Below are positions 12,905-26,011 of a stretch of 64,000 nucleotides of DNA, piece after piece (position 1 is the stretch's first letter; each line of letters starts with the position of its first letter). This stretch comes from Struthidea cinerea (Eukaryota > Chordata > Aves > Passeriformes > Corcoracidae): the NCBI GenBank assembly GCA_013397865.1, contig VZTI01003935.1, positions 724,159 to 788,158 on the forward strand. The letters are read 5' to 3'. Both the position numbers and the translations under genes were made by a program. The notes below the pieces were generated by a model. It was not told where the DNA came from, made no database searches, and saw nothing but the letters and a program-made list of their open reading frames with translations.

Positions 12905-13412
12905 TCCTAGAATGGTCTGTGTTGGAAGGGATCTTAAAGACAATTCAGTTCTCCCCCTGCCATAAGCAGGGACACCTCCCACTATCCCAGGTTGCTCCAA
13001 GCCCCATCCAACCTGGCCTTGGACACTGCCAGGGATCCAGGGGCAGCCACAGCTGCTCGGGGCACCCTGTGCCAGGGCCTCACCACCCTCACAGGGAAGA
13101 GTTTCTTCCTAAGATCCAATCTAAACCTTCTCTCTGGCAGTTTGAAGCCCTACCCCCTTTTCCTGTCCCTCCAGGCCCTTGTAAATCGTCTCTCTCCATC
13201 TTTCTTGTCAGCTGCTTCAGCCACTTCAAGGCCACAGTTGGGTCACCCTGAAGCTTCTCTTTTCCAGGCTGAACAATCCCAGTTCCCTCAGCCTTTTCTC
13301 CCAGCAGAGCTGCTCCGACACTCGGATCATCCTGGTGCCTCCTCTGCACTCACTCCAGCAGCTCCCGGTCCTTCCTGTGCTGGGAACCCCAGAGCTGGAT
13401 ACAGGACAGCAC
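12905..13412 (-). repeat. CR1 LINE 3' region, about 510 bp
   Basis: This begins with the reverse-complement tail (CTAGAATGGTCTGTGTTGGA) and runs through CAGGTTGCTCCAAGCCCCAT, CTAAGATCCAATCTAAACCT and CAGGCTGAACAATCCCAGTT to CCCAGAGCTGGATACAGGAC. It is one of the longest CR1 pieces here. The 232-codon open frame over it is a by-product. Confidence 0.93.
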
Positions 13413-13940
13413 GGTTAGGAACAGGATTCCTGCACAGACACCATAAAGATCATCACGGAAAATTGCACAAAAGACGGAAGCCAAAGCAAAGCCTCAGCGG
13501 AAGCGTTCAGCTCTGCACTAACCGAGGCTGTTTCTGCAGGAAAGACCTTCCAGGCCTGATTTCAGTTTTATTTTCCCTACAGATGGAATTCCTGTCCCTC
13601 AGTTCACACATCTATAGCACAGACACGTCCCAGGGAGCGGGTCAGCCCAGGTTGTCTTTATTGTTAATGGCGAGAGAGAGACACTTTTAGAAGACAATTT
13701 ATCTGATCCAATTTAAGTGTCTCCTTTATGGTGACAGAAATCATCCCAGAGAGTCCACTGACTTCACTGAGTGGATCCCTCTTGACTTTTAAGGGAACCT
13801 GGAGAGTTCTCTGCCCCTGACAGCTCCTCTGCAGACCATAAACTGAGACAAATGATCCCAGCCACATCAGCTGCAACTCAGAGGGGTGCTGGCATGAGCA
13901 ATGCCCATCTATCAATTTTTTATGGACTACCTGGTTTATA

Positions 13941-13967
13941 TTTTCTGGAGGTTTTGCCTCCAGAAAA
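13941..13967. repeat. Short perfect hairpin, 11-bp arms
   Basis: TTTTCTGGAGG, five bases, then CCTCCAGAAAA. It is too short for a microRNA precursor; no function is assigned. Confidence 0.85.
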
Positions 13968-14277
13968 GACTTTTAGGGAACATAATCCATAAAAACCAGT
14001 GTGATTCTTCTGAAGAGGGGCGGTGTTTTCTTCTAAAAACCATAAATTGTTTTTTTATTCTCAGAAGTTTTTTATAAGGAGATGATTTTTTTTTATCTGA
14101 AGAAGGTAAATTGGGCCGTTCTTCCATCTCCATAAAATAATCAATTGTTTCAAATGGTGAAATTATTTCACCATGGCTTCCTTGGTGTGGGGGAGCACTC
14201 AGCTATTGATTTCTGTGGAGAGTGGAATTTTAGTGTTAAACTCCCAGGACTGTGTTGGAGGAACAACCTTTGCTCAT

Positions 14278-14330
14278 AATCATAGAGTGGGTTGCAAGGG
14301 ACCATAAAGCTCATCTAGTTCCAATGCCAT
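14278..14330 (-). repeat. CR1 LINE 3' tip
   Basis: ATCATAGAGTGGGTTGCAAG then ACCATAAAGCTCATCTAGTT is the last 50 bp of a CR1 in reverse. It is followed by an A/T-rich low-complexity stretch to about 14400. Confidence 0.75.
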
Positions 14331-17300
14331 AATAATAATAAAAAAGTATATAAATAAATGAAATAGGTAAATGAATCAAAATATATAAAATAAAAGAGGT
14401 GGAAAAGGAACTCAGCTTTAAAAAGTTAAATATACATGATGTAGACAACCACAGTTAAGTCAGACACCTCAGGCTCCACTTGTAGGAAACTGCACGTGTT
14501 GGATCAGGTCTCCAACAGGTCCAGCCTGCCCTTGAACACTTATCAACATCTAAAATTTAAGGATCCCAAGTATTTATTTCATTTGGGAAGCTGCAGATTT
14601 CAAAAAAATCTAAGAAACTGGCGTAAATTCCTGCTCAAAATTTTACACCTTTGTTCTTTTGTCTACATCTTCTGTCACCTGGCAAACTAAAAATCCAGTA
14701 CAATTCAGACTAAATAATTAAGGTGTAATTTAAATGACCCCTAGGATGTTTCAGCCCAACTCTAGCTAATTTTATATTCAAAGACAGAAGCGGAGTCACA
14801 GAGGCCAAGAAAATCCATTTGTCCGTGATCACTGGTATTTTTTCTATCTGTGTTAGACTATCTCAAAGGATTTGGGATAAAATGACCGCATCCAGGGTTC
14901 TTTATTCAAAGCTACTTCTAATTCACGGAAAATAAAGTATTTTCTGCCATGCCTGATGGGCTGGCTGGCTTATATCTCACTTAGAATTAAAGATACCCAA
15001 AGTAACTCAGAGAAGCCATACCAGGATAATGGCAAAGTCCACATCCCTCCCTGGCTGGTAGTGACAAAATTGATTTTGATTCAGGATGTACCCGCGAGTT
15101 TGGTGAACTGTGAGGGACAGAGGTGAAGGGAAAAATTGAGTGAAACAGGGCTCTCCAGCTGGCTTTGCTTCATCAGAGGGGAAAGTTCATCCCAAATAAC
15201 AATTTGTTATTCTGGGGTGATCAGAGCTGCTTGTCTTTTATTTTGGTACTCGATGTGGCTTTAAGAAAAGATAGAAAAAATTGTTCTGTTTCCACCAAAC
15301 AATTTAGGTTTAACTAAGTCAGCCCTTTTGATCAAAAAGAAGCAGGGGAAAAAGAAACAGCGAGAAATTTTCATTTGGCAGTAGTCTGCAGGCACTCACA
15401 GCAGTGTGGACAGAACATCCCTCTTCCCACACGGGAATGGAAAACCTTAAACATTCTCCTCTTTCCACAGGAGCAGCACTAATATGAAAAGGATAAAGAT
15501 GATTGATCCATCAAGAGCAAATTGATCCAGCCTGGGAAATTGGTATTGAGGTGGGAAATAAGTTAGAAATGAGCTGGCAGAGGGCTGAAATCACACTTAG
15601 TTGAAAAAGGAATTGAGCTGTGCAGTGATTTCAGAGTGAAACGATGCGGCGTGGGGAGGAATGGGTGATGAAGGCAAACACTGCTGGCCGTCTTAAACCC
15701 ATAATCTCTTAGCAGTTGATAAACTTGTGTGGAAAAGGAAATTTTCTCTTCAGGGAAATTCATCTCTTACTGTAGCAACACTTTTTGCTGCCAAAGCTAG
15801 GGCAGTAAAATGCGGTTTTTTCCACATGTGGATCTCTGGATGAACCAGTGAACTCCTCCTGTTTTGACAGCTGCTGATTTTGCATGCAGGTAACCACGAG
15901 CAGGTTTTCTTTTGCAATGTTCCTGTACTCCATCAGACGTTTCCTTTGCGGTAATGAAGAATTAGGAGAGCCCTCCAGTGGCCGAGGGGAAGGGATGAGC
16001 TCTGGCAGAGAGCCAGACCAGCCTGGAAACCAGGGGCAGAAATATCTGCTGCCTATTTCAGAGGCAGGAACTTCCAGACCTGTTGTTAGGGAGGACTTAC
16101 ACCCTGCTTACATTAGTCCTTTGACCCAGAGGAATTCCACAGCACTTGAAAAACTCTGTGAGTGAAATAATATGTGTGTATTCCTTCATTATTTCCATCA
16201 GAAAAAAAAGGCTATTTGCGTGAAGGGGATAAACGTGAGAGATAAAATAATAGCTTTTATATCTAATACCTTTACAGGAATTGAAAATGAAAAGAACTTG
16301 CTGCTCACAAAAGTAATTTTTAGTATTCAGAATGCAGTAACTGCAAAAAAAAATCTCTTTGAAAGAAAATTAATAGTTATTATTTCTTCATTTCGTAGCC
16401 CCTGAAGGTAAAGCTGTGATGACCAGGTGCTTGTTGCCCGAAATACTGCTGTAAATGATGATTCCGATGATCTTACTAACTGGGAAAGGGAAGAAATGCT
16501 GAAAAATAATCTTTTTCCCAGTCATTAATCACAGATTTTGACATCTGCTTATGATAACTGGCAGTTAGCAACGTCATGGGTGGGCACTCTGAGGGGCGGT
16601 AGGAGATTTTGGAAGGTTAACGAGGAGATTTGATGAGTCCAAAAGAGAAGCAGCACTTGCTTAGCACTAAGATGTTATCTTCCCTTTTCAGTTGAGTGTG
16701 AGAACGTGTGAGTGACAAAATGTTTAACCAGAATGTTACATGTTTTCCCCAGACTCATTCTTTAATATTCATCGGGGTGAGACGTGCAGTTTTCCAAATA
16801 AAAAACACATTAACACATCATGGGGAAAGAAACCCAGCTGTGCTGTCAAGCAGATTGGGAGTGCCACACTTCCCAGGATTAATTTGTTGCTGCACCTGGT
16901 ATTAAAATATCTATCCTATTATCAGCTACTTGATGATATTTACCCATGTTTTACACCTACGCTGAAATAAATCTGTTTCAATGTTGGTGCTTATTTCAAT
17001 TTTCAGCTGTTTTGCTTTGAGTTTTTGTGGATTGATCCATGGCTTTTGGAAAAATCCACTGTAACCAATGCTGATGCAAGCAGTTGTAGATTGAGATCTG
17101 CATATCCGAAGTCTTGATAAGAACAGAAAAAAACTTGGGTTTTGAGGCTTTAAACTCTTTGCCAAGGTTTCGACATACTGTGAAAGTTCTTACCCATAAA
17201 ACAGACACAGACAATTTACAGGTAGCTCAAAAGGGATGATTTAGAATAACAAGGTTCTGTAAGCTTCATACAGGATCATTAAAGTTCAAAGGAAAACATA

Positions 17301-20300
17301 GTATTTGAACAAATACGTGTGCATTTCAAAGCAGCATTAAAGTCCTAGTTTTCAATTTCTGCCTGACATGTAAATAAAACTCCAGTACCCATCTCAGGTC
17401 TGTGATGTGTTGGCAGGTGAGAGCACTTTCCAAAGTACAAATGTATCTTGTGGTGAATAACATCCTGCTAAGTATAATATCTAAGAGATGTAAATTTGAA
17501 GAAGGTATTTGTCTCCAAATTAAATGAATCATCATTCTCTGAAAGTGGCCATTTTCCTGGAGACTGTTAGAGAACCTGGTTTAGTCTAGACACCCAAATT
17601 TTAGGTGGCTGGAATTAGGCGAGATGAATCCCTCTGCCTCTGTGGACCTCTCAAATACCCTAAACTGTGCAAGACCTGAAGTACCTTGAGCTGCAGAATC
17701 AGAAATACTGGGCCCTGGTGCTAAAAACGTCAGAGGGTAGGGAGCCAAGCTAGGGAGGAGATCTACAGAGGGGTAGAGGGATTTTTTTTATCCCAGGAGG
17801 TATCCAAAATTACGTGAGGTCACTGATTCCAGACACGGGCACAAACTGTTGCAACAGAATTAATGTTCTGACATCCACTCTGTTCTTCTGGGGCTGCAAA
17901 TGTGTGCGGTAGCGGTTTGAAAATCACAGATCAGGCATTCATTACATTCTTTTTCCTCAGTTATCATGGCCATAATAATATTACGATAATCCATTTTCAT
18001 GCCTAATCATCCCAGCTGGTGTCTGGTGTGACTGGATCCTCCCCACTGTCTGTTGAAAATGATGTGTTTGAGAGCCACTGTCTCAATTCTCAAAGTCAGT
18101 GTTCTGCTCAGGATTCCTTCCACTTTTCTCTGGTGTTTGCTCAGTGTCCCGGAGTCCTTAAAATAATCAGGTGGCTGGCAGAGAGATGCAAATCTATTAT
18201 ACAGTGTTTGTGTTGCATTGATTTCCTCTGGTAAATAATTACACTAAATCTAAGGCACGGAATGTCGAAACATAATGCTGCTGGCATTGTGATAGTCCTG
18301 TCCTAACAGGACATTTTTCTTCTCATATTTAGTCCTGATGTGTTTAATTCCAAGTATTTTTGTTTGCTCTCCCATGAAATGATAGGCCCAAAGTCATGGG
18401 ATTACAGTTACCAAAAGCTCCAGGGAGACAAGGTGGGCCAGTGGGGAAAAGCTCAGCAAACAATTTGATCTTTGTCCTGGGCATCTGGAATGGGATTAAT
18501 CTGATTAATGCAGACATTTACATCAATCCAAGCCGGTTCCTCTTACAGACAGCAAAGATCTACTCAGGGTATTGGTTAGAGCTGGGGACAAAATCCATCT
18601 CATCAGGTGAATCACATTACAAAAGTTTTTGGGTTTTTACTGTTGGCTGCACACCTCAGTTAATTGGCATCTCTGGAAACATTGGCACTGGAGACACCAT
18701 AAGAGTTGTGATGTGTCCAAAATTTGTTTCCTCTCTGAAGATGTTATAAACATAACAGTTCAACCAAGGGGAAGAAAATTGTCCAGAAAACTTCAGTTGC
18801 TCTACGAGGCTACTGCTTGTGCTACTCCTTGTGTTTTAGCAGCTTTCCCACATTTATGAAGGATTTAAGTTAGGTAACCCAAGGAATGAAAATCTACTAC
18901 ATAGAGTAAAGCCTAAGTAATAATAGTGAAAGGCTCCCTGTGACATGCTTCAGGTAGGATTCTTCCCTTTTTTGAGAGGCCCAGTTTCTGCCCAGTCTAA
19001 TATCCACAGGTGTCCCAGAACATTTGACATGCCTGAGGACAAAATGTTTGCCCCGTGGCTGCTGCTTCAGAAGGGATGGATCTTCCCAAGGTCCTGAGTT
19101 TCTCTGCCAGCCTCATGTGGCTATTCCAGATATGCTGGAATACCTCAGATCTTGCAGGTCACACACTTCTGGGCTGTGGAATCAGAGTCTAGATCCTTCT
19201 TGCCTATAAGTGACAGCTTTGACAGCTCACGGAAAGCAGAGTCAGAGCAATCTTGAGAGCTGGCAACTCTGCAGTGTTTCAATCTGTTACAAGTCCTCGA
19301 TTTGTCCCTTGGTTTGGGCCCAAAGGAGTACAGATGTCACGAGCCCAGGGTCCCAAAGCCAAACTGATGGTGCTCCCCCCAAAAAACCCCTAGCAAATAT
19401 GGGTTGGGTGGTTTAAAACTGGGGGTCATTACACTGTAGCTACCATGTGTGCTGGGCTATGGAGGCAGGGCTCAGATCCCAAAGGATTCATTCTCTTACT
19501 GCTCCTGTTACAGTTCCTTAGGAAGCCGTACTGATTAGATCATGGCACTTTGGAGCAGGCTGGTTTTGTTGGTGGCGTCTGATCTGGGTCATTTTCAGAG
19601 CTGGGATACTGGGCAGCATGATCATGTGTTACTTCTCTCTGTTTCTGCTTTCTGAGCTACCTGATGTTTCAAAATCAGTCACTGTGCAGTGCCTGTGAGT
19701 TTCCAGAGCAAATGAGGGATTGACTTCTGAACCTTCTGGTGCCTTTTATTTCAGCACATCCTCCCAGCTTATGATGCATGGGATGACTATTCAGATCCTC
19801 CCAGCATGCACTGAAAGGCAGCACAACAAAGCAGAGTGGGAGGCAGGGAGAGCAAAAGTTTGGCATATCCTGAATCAAACCACAAGGAATTTTGTGACTG
19901 ATGTGCTGTGAGGAGGAGAACAGGACAAGACCCCTGAATCTTTACATCTTATTTGGCAGTGGTCCCATTGTCCATAGCAGAAAGAGTGGGACTAATGACA
20001 CACATCATCATGGTCACCATCTGTTCAGATGGGACTTAATCCCCCTTTATTTTTTCTACTTTTTGTGCTTATGCTGTAAACAGAGCACCAGGCCATTGCC
20101 AGGCATAGATAAAGAAATCAGATGGGTTCCTTTGTGTTCTTGTGTGTCTGTGAAGCGCTGACTCTGAATTTGACTGTGTATAAAATCAAGAGTTATTCTG
20201 GAATGCTGCTGTGCTCCTGTGCAGTAGATGATGTTCTGCACATCCATCTGAAACCGCTCACTTGAAGAAAATAACTTTGGCAGTTCATTAGTGTGTCAAG

Positions 20301-23300
20301 GTTGGTTCTTTTGTGTGTGTTGTGTTCTTATAATCTCTCTGCAGTGTCTCATCATTTGTCTCATGTAACATGATTCACTCGTGCAGGTTTTACAGCTGAA
20401 GTGAATGACAAGTGTATTAATGTGCCAAAAGAAATATACTGATGTTATATTGAAATATATTGATTTGACAGCCTAAATAACAAATGGCTACAAGCCATTT
20501 ATTATTTATGCTGTTGGATCTTTTTACACCCCCAGTAAATATTTTCTAGTATCGATGAAGCTGTGAAGATTCATCACCACAGAGCTGCATTTATTAATTT
20601 TATCTTTGCTCAGTTGAGTCATACTTCATTTCTAGCAATAAAGGATGTCTCCTGTTTCTAACAAATGAGTCGATCAGCTGAAACAAAGATCTCTATTTAT
20701 CTGTGTCTGATCTTCCTCTCCACGTACAGCAGTTTTCAACTCTGCATGTTCAGTGTAGGTCTCAAGTACATGCATAAAGGACCCGATTTTGATTAAAAGT
20801 GTAGTCCTCAGTTTGAGAAGGGGTTTTCTCTAGCAGTCCACTCCTGTAGCAGGGTGAAATTCATTGTGAGGAGCCATAGTGTGGTGTGGCAGAGAAATCA
20901 GCCATACATGACATTCCCATGGCAGTCCAGAGCTGTCTGTGGAGATCTTTAAGCTGTCCTAAATCTCTTGCTGCTTGAATTACCTTGCTCCCTGTGGTCT
21001 GAACGTGCTCCCACTCTGAAAATTGCATTTACATACCTGGAATGGGAAGGGAAGATAGCTATTCTACCAGATAATGGTCACGTTGTCACTGCATTTGCAA
21101 AGTGCAGTCAGAGCAGAGATTTGCAGCGCAGCTTGAGAAGGAGGGCCTTGAGCTTCGTGGCCAAGAAGCCACTTCGGTAAAGTTGTACCTTCCTCAAAGT
21201 CATGCATTCCTTACCAGGCTGAAGAGTCCCAGTAATTGAAAGTCAGATGCTGGAAGGGCATTCCAATAGTACGGGATTACGGGGGACACTTTTTGGAGAG
21301 GAAGAGGAGATGAGAAAAAATTGACTCTGCCGTTTGAAACCCTCTTCATATTTAGAAGTAACAGATCCATGACTGAGCTAACAGACCAGTTTAGGCATTA
21401 GATGATGAATCTGGATGTGGATATATACACCTGGGTTAGGAGGAAGAGACCTAAAGAGCCAACACTGGGACCATGTCTCAGTGTGATACTTCCACACTGA
21501 TGAGGTAAAATTCCTGAAAGCCAACGGCACTGTGGCACAGAGGACATTGGCGTCACCAGGTTGTTTGATGGATGATGTGCATTTCCTGCCCTGAGCCTTG
21601 TGTTACAGAGCAGAACAGAGGGGTGACTGCTGTGCCTGGAGAGCAGGAGCTCTTCACGTTGTCAGACAGAGAACACGAGTGATAAAACTGTCTCTGTGGT
21701 GGGAGAGGGAGGCTGAATACAGTAGCTTTTCTTCCTCTGAAGAAGGGAAATGAGGAGAGAACTAGTGGTCTTTTTTTTTTTTCCTTTTTGCCTTTTTTTT
21801 CCTCCCCTCAGTATTCATCCTGGGTCTTGAAATACACAGTGGTCTCTTGATTTTGTGTAGATTGAATATCTGAGGAGAAGTCAGAGGGTTCTGGAGCTCC
21901 TTCCACCATTCTCAAACACACACAGTGGCAGCTTGAGTTTGCATGGGGCTTTGGTGTTGCTGGATAAGCACTGCTCATCCTTGTTACTCACTGCTCGTGG
22001 GGCAAACTAAAAGCTGTGCTCTGGCTAATTCCATCGGCTGTGGCTTGGAGTGGGTTGTAGATTAAGAAAGCAGCTGTGTAACAGTGGTGTGAGGGCTGCC
22101 ATACAGAGGTTTCCATTGCCATTTATGAGCAGAGCTCGTTCCTTTCCCAGAAGAACTGTAGGTGACCTTTTAATGTGTCCTTTTAAAAGGGTCTTACTGA
22201 GCTGTGTGAGTGTGGACAGCTTTATTTGTCTGTCTTGTTCACTTCCAGAACCTTGCACATGCACCCGAACCAAGCAGTGAACAGCAGCACAAGCCCGCTT
22301 TGAAGCTGGCAAAGTTTTTCTGCCTGCCAAGCACCAAATCCCAGCTTTCCTGGGATGCAGAGGAATTCCTAAGGCAGATCTCTGCTGCCTGCTGCCTGGC
22401 AAGGTCTGATTTGTGTCGTGTGCACCATGGCATCGGCAGAGAAGCAGCAGTGTCAGCAGCTGCAGGATTTCTGTCAGTCTTTCATTTAACTGAATTTGCT
22501 TCTTGCATAAAGAACAACCTTTCCACATCAAATGAGTCCAGCTAACACAGCCAGGGTTTGACTAGATCCAGTCAGAGGGAAACTTGGATGAAGCGGTTAA
22601 TTGTACCCAGGGATAGCTGCACAAGTAGTTCTTCATCAAGAGGTTACAGTAGAACTGGGATTATTAAAGAACGGTGCTGATTTGTGGACCAGGGAGCAAT
22701 AAATTACATTCTTCATTCAGACTTAACTCCTAAGAAATTCCTTCATCCCCTCTATATTTATTTTTAAGTGGGTTTTTTTGATTATTAAATATATGGAACG
22801 CAACAGGATTATCTGTACAATGCCTACTGCTTCTGGTTTTCTAAAGTTTGAACTGCAAACATGGAAATCAGTTTTGATTGCAGATTTTCTAGCTCTTCTC
22901 ACTTAAATGAACAAATCATTCTCCTAATCCTGAAAAAATATTTAGTTTAATTCAGGGCTATTGTTTCAGGTGTTAACCACTATAAAGAACAGAATTGAAA
23001 TGAAATCCAGCTTAGTGTTCAACTCTGTAATATTTGAACCATCTTTGAAAAATCTTCAAGTGTTTATGCTGGAAAACACAGGGCAGCATTTAGGGATGTG
23101 AAACATTTACCAAATTTAAAAGTAGTTATTTTTTCTGAAACTGTCATTCTTTTTTGTGATTTATGAAGTGATGCATTCCTCAAAAAATTCAGGAAACTCC
23201 AGTGCCCAAAGCCTCCAACCAGGATTTTGATTCCAGTGTGCTGAACAAACAGTGTGAAAAAATAGACAGGGCAGACAGTAGGTGAGAAATGAAGACTTTT

Positions 23301-25036
23301 GGCCAGGCTGTGTGATTTTTGTCCTGCAGAGAGGCAGCAGAAGCAGAAAAAAAAATAAATTTACAACATCCTGGACCAGTGTCCTGCTGACTGCTCAGTC
23401 CTGCCTGTGTGGGAGTGGCCACTGGGCTCGGTGGTGCCGCTGGGCACCTTCAGATGCTGTCCTGTGAGGTCTCAGAGCCACCACTGAGAGGCTCTGCTTG
23501 AGGAACAAAAAAGGAATTTTGTGAGCTCAACTGCACTGTCAGGAAGGAGAAAAGAAATTTTAGAGCACCCTTTATCCCTCGCTCTTGAAAGTTCAAGAAA
23601 AAGGCTTTTCTCCTCAAAGCCCTGTTCAAAGCCAACCAGTAGGTTGGTGGTGGTCACGTTACATGACTGATGCTAAAAAAACTTTCTCTCCTGCTTTTTG
23701 GGGTTAGAGGTGCATGGGACAGAGAGATCTGGTGGTGTTGGAGAGGGTTAATTTGTTGCCATTGAGAGTTCTCAAGAAGGGCTGCAGTTTTGGGTACATT
23801 CACTTGGGAAGCAGATCAAGGCTCCAGAGAGAGAAGCAGAGAGATGCATTCACTTGCCTCAGAATATCACAGTGTCTAGAGAGTTAGTGCACTTGTTATT
23901 CTTGTGGGTTTTTACATATTTCAAATAAAAATACTTATCCCAAAACCACAGTGGCACTCTTCCCCTCTCTGCCATTGCAATCTGAAAATGTTAAAAAATC
24001 TCCAGATTCCCAGATGGCAAAATATAATCCTGGCTAGTTCTCTCTCTGTGCATGTTGTTAATTTATTTGTTGTTCTAACCCAGTTATTTTTTCTTTTTCC
24101 TCTCTTTGGATGCCACAATTCTTTTGGTCCTTCAAAAGTAAAGCCCTTCAATCTTAAATATGAATAAAAGGAAAGTCCAGGCCTTTGCAGGGTGGGAGAC
24201 AGATGTTACAGGAAGTCCTTTAGCACTGCTTTGAGCTCATTGTAAGCACCATGTCCTATCTAAAGCTGTGAACAGACTGTAAATATTTCATTTTGGGATC
24301 CATTCCTGTCTGTCAGAGCTTCTTTGCTGTCCTTGCCTTCTGTTTCTGCATTCCTCTCTGCCACTTCCATATCTGCTGATCCTGGTGTACTCCCTTACAA
24401 GTCAGTTTTCTGTTTGCTTCCCAAAATCCTTCTGAATCTGTGCTCATAAAATGGTCCTCCTTAGCAACACTTTTTTGGGGGGATTTCCTCATAGCCTGAT
24501 GTAGCAACTCAGAAAGGCTGGTGAGGTCTGAGCTGCTCTCCAGCATGTTCCAGAGTGCAGAACTTCACCCAGTTCCCACTCTACTGAGCTTTGATTTTAT
24601 TATGACCAACCTTCTGGGCAGCTCCTTCCAAACTTCTCCTCCTTCCCCTTCACCAGACCCTTCTCATCGTGTCCCATACTGACCTCAGTTTGTCAAGCCC
24701 TTTGTTCTTCCCTCTCTCCCCATACCAGGGTTTCCTTGTTCAGAGGTTCCTCCTCTTGCTCCTGGTCAGTCTGGGTGCTCCTCCTTTCTGGAAACCTTGC
24801 TCTCTCCTACCACTGGAACATGAGAGGGGCATTTCTTTCATTCCTTGCCCCCATCATGATCCATCCTTTGCTTCACAGCTCTGAGTGCCTTGCCCTGCTC
24901 TACTGTCCACCCCATCCCATCTGTGTGAGTGGCTGAAGGATGTGTTCCCTCTGTGCCTTCTCCCAGGCTGTGTTCCCAGCCCTTCCCTACACTCTGCCTC
25001 TTCTGTGGGTCATTATTCCAGATTTCTTTATCCCAG
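14331..25036. other. Upstream noncoding DNA before the CRHR2 promoter
   Basis: This starts with an A/T-rich patch (14331-14400). No exon with a recognisable protein match was found. The longest frames (111 codons plus and 168 codons minus at 22.0-22.5 kb) overlap each other and show no domain. Distal regulatory elements of CRHR2 could be here but cannot be told by eye. Confidence 0.5.
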
Positions 25037-25162
25037 ACCAGGCTGGACAGGGCTTGGAGCAACCTGGTCTAGTGGAAAATGTCCCTGCCCAAGGTAGCAG
25101 GGTAGGAACTGGATGATCTTTAAGGTCCCTTTCAACCCAAACCTTCTGTGATTCTATGATTC
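25037..25162 (+). repeat. CR1 LINE 3' end, upstream of the CRHR2 promoter
   Basis: CCAGGCTGGACAGGGCTTGG through CTGTGATTCTATGATTCC is an intact CR1 3' end in plus orientation, about 460 bp upstream of the CCAAT box. Confidence 0.9.
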
Positions 25163-25490
25163 CTCCAGATTCCCTTATTCCAACGCCTCTCTTCTATCAG
25201 GTCCTCTCCTTCATCCCTGATTTTATTATTTCTCTTCTTTCTCAAGGCCTGCACAGCATCCAGCACTGCAGCTCCTGGACTGGGTCCCTCCTTCCCCCTC
25301 CCTGCCCAAGCATCCCTGCTCATCCTCAGTTCCACGCAGCAAAGGCAGGAATTACTTTGCTGCACAAAAAACCCGAGGAGTTCTATTCCTTTGATGGCTT
25401 TTCCTGTTCTCCCTGGCTTTAATTTGCAGCGAGTATTTTTGCAAAAGTGCTCATCCCTGGAGCTAACAATAAAACTGCCTCTGTGTGTCA

Positions 25491-25527
25491 GAGAGAGGGA
25501 GGGAGAGGGAGAAGAAGAGGGAGGAGA
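25491..25527. repeat. Homopurine GA-rich tract upstream of the CRHR2 promoter
   Basis: An uninterrupted run of 37 purines (GAGAGAGGGAGGGAGAGGGA and onward) sits about 100 bp upstream of the CCAAT box. Such tracts can adopt triplex-like structures or bind GA-binding factors. Whether this one matters for CRHR2 is unknown. Confidence 0.8.
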
Positions 25528-25620
25528 TGCAGCAGCACAGCGGTCTGGCAAAGTGAGGCGGCATCTGCGAGCCCAGGGACACCGAGGAGACGTGAGCCCC
25601 TCACTCCGGGCTCAGCCCGA

Positions 25621-25682
25621 TCCCATTGGCTCCCGAGCCGCTGGATTTAAAGGGAAGAAGAGCTCGGAGGGCTGAACTGCAC
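25621..25682 (+). promoter_or_regulatory. CRHR2: Probable CRHR2 core promoter (inverted CCAAT box and TATA-like element)
   Basis: An ATTGG (inverted CCAAT box) lies at 25625-25629 and an ATTTAAA TATA-like element at 25645-25651, in a moderately CpG-rich stretch about 245 bp before the start codon. By the usual TATA-to-start spacing, transcription would begin near 25675-25682, giving a 5' UTR of about 215 nt with no intron. The start site is inferred, not seen. Confidence 0.5.
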
Positions 25683-25770
25683 AGGCAGACGCAGACTCTC
25701 AGCCAAGTTGTCAGCACGCTGCGAGCAGGAGAGGCTCGCACACACGAGACTGCAGGGTGCCCGCAGATTG

Positions 25771-25848
25771 ATGCTCGCTTGGCTCCAGAAAGGGAAAAAG
25801 AAGAGGGGACAAAAAAAAAAAACAAAAACCAAACCAAAACAACCGTAA
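25771..25848 (+). promoter_or_regulatory. Upstream ORF in the CRHR2 5' UTR
   Basis: If transcription starts near 25.68 kb, the leader contains an ATG at 25771 opening a 25-codon ORF that stops at 25846-25848 (TAA), 45 bp before the receptor ATG. The peptide is very basic: MLAWLQKGKKKRGQKKK, then TKTKPKQP. Its ATG has T at -3 and so a weak context, while the receptor ATG has a strong one. This layout would allow leaky scanning and reinitiation. The A-rich tract coding the lysines may also slow ribosomes. It is a regulatory candidate, not a gene. Confidence 0.5.
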
Positions 25849-25893
25849 AGGTCTGAAGGAGCCTGATCCAGTCCAGCAGTCCCAGGGGCAATA

Positions 25894-26011
25894 ATGGATG
25901 TGACCATCTCTCAGTTCATCTTAGAAGAATTTGATGTGAACTGCAGCCTCCTGGATCGTTTACACGAGACTTTTTTAGAGAGTTCCTCTATCCCTTTCCT
26001 GGGCTTTGATG
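25894..26011 (+). CDS. CRHR2: CRHR2 coding exon 1 (N-terminus of CRF/urocortin receptor 2)
   Basis: This exon encodes the first 39 residues plus one base of codon 40 of corticotropin-releasing hormone receptor 2, a class B (secretin-family) GPCR of the plasma membrane that binds urocortins and CRH and signals mainly through Gs and cAMP. The exon begins MDVTISQFILEEFDVNCSLL. The NCS sequon (N16) and Cys17 match the position of the first glycosylation site and first cysteine in the alpha-type N-terminus of the receptor. The start codon is chosen because it has A at -3 and G at +4, is in frame with exon 2, and follows a TATA-like promoter by about 240 bp. The exon ends in phase 1 at a GT donor (G|GTAGGA). 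There is no long hydrophobic leader before Cys17, in line with the non-cleaved alpha-type N-terminus known from mammals. Identification rests mostly on the continuation in exons 2 and 3, which is unambiguous. Confidence 0.9.

Noticed and set aside
12992..13690. 232-codon open frame
   Set aside because: Most of it is reverse-complement CR1 3' region; no protein family resemblance.
13941..13967. Perfect hairpin considered as a microRNA precursor
   Set aside because: Arms are only 11 bp with a 5-base loop and the flanks do not pair; too short for Drosha/Dicer substrates.
18251..18264. AAGGCACGGAATGT also present at about 56042
   Set aside because: A 14-bp match between two sites is expected several times by chance in a 64-kb window; the flanks do not align.
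22025..22545. Overlapping open frames of 168 (minus) and 111 (plus) codons
   Set aside because: No domain, no splice-supported neighbours, frames overlap on both strands; treated as chance.
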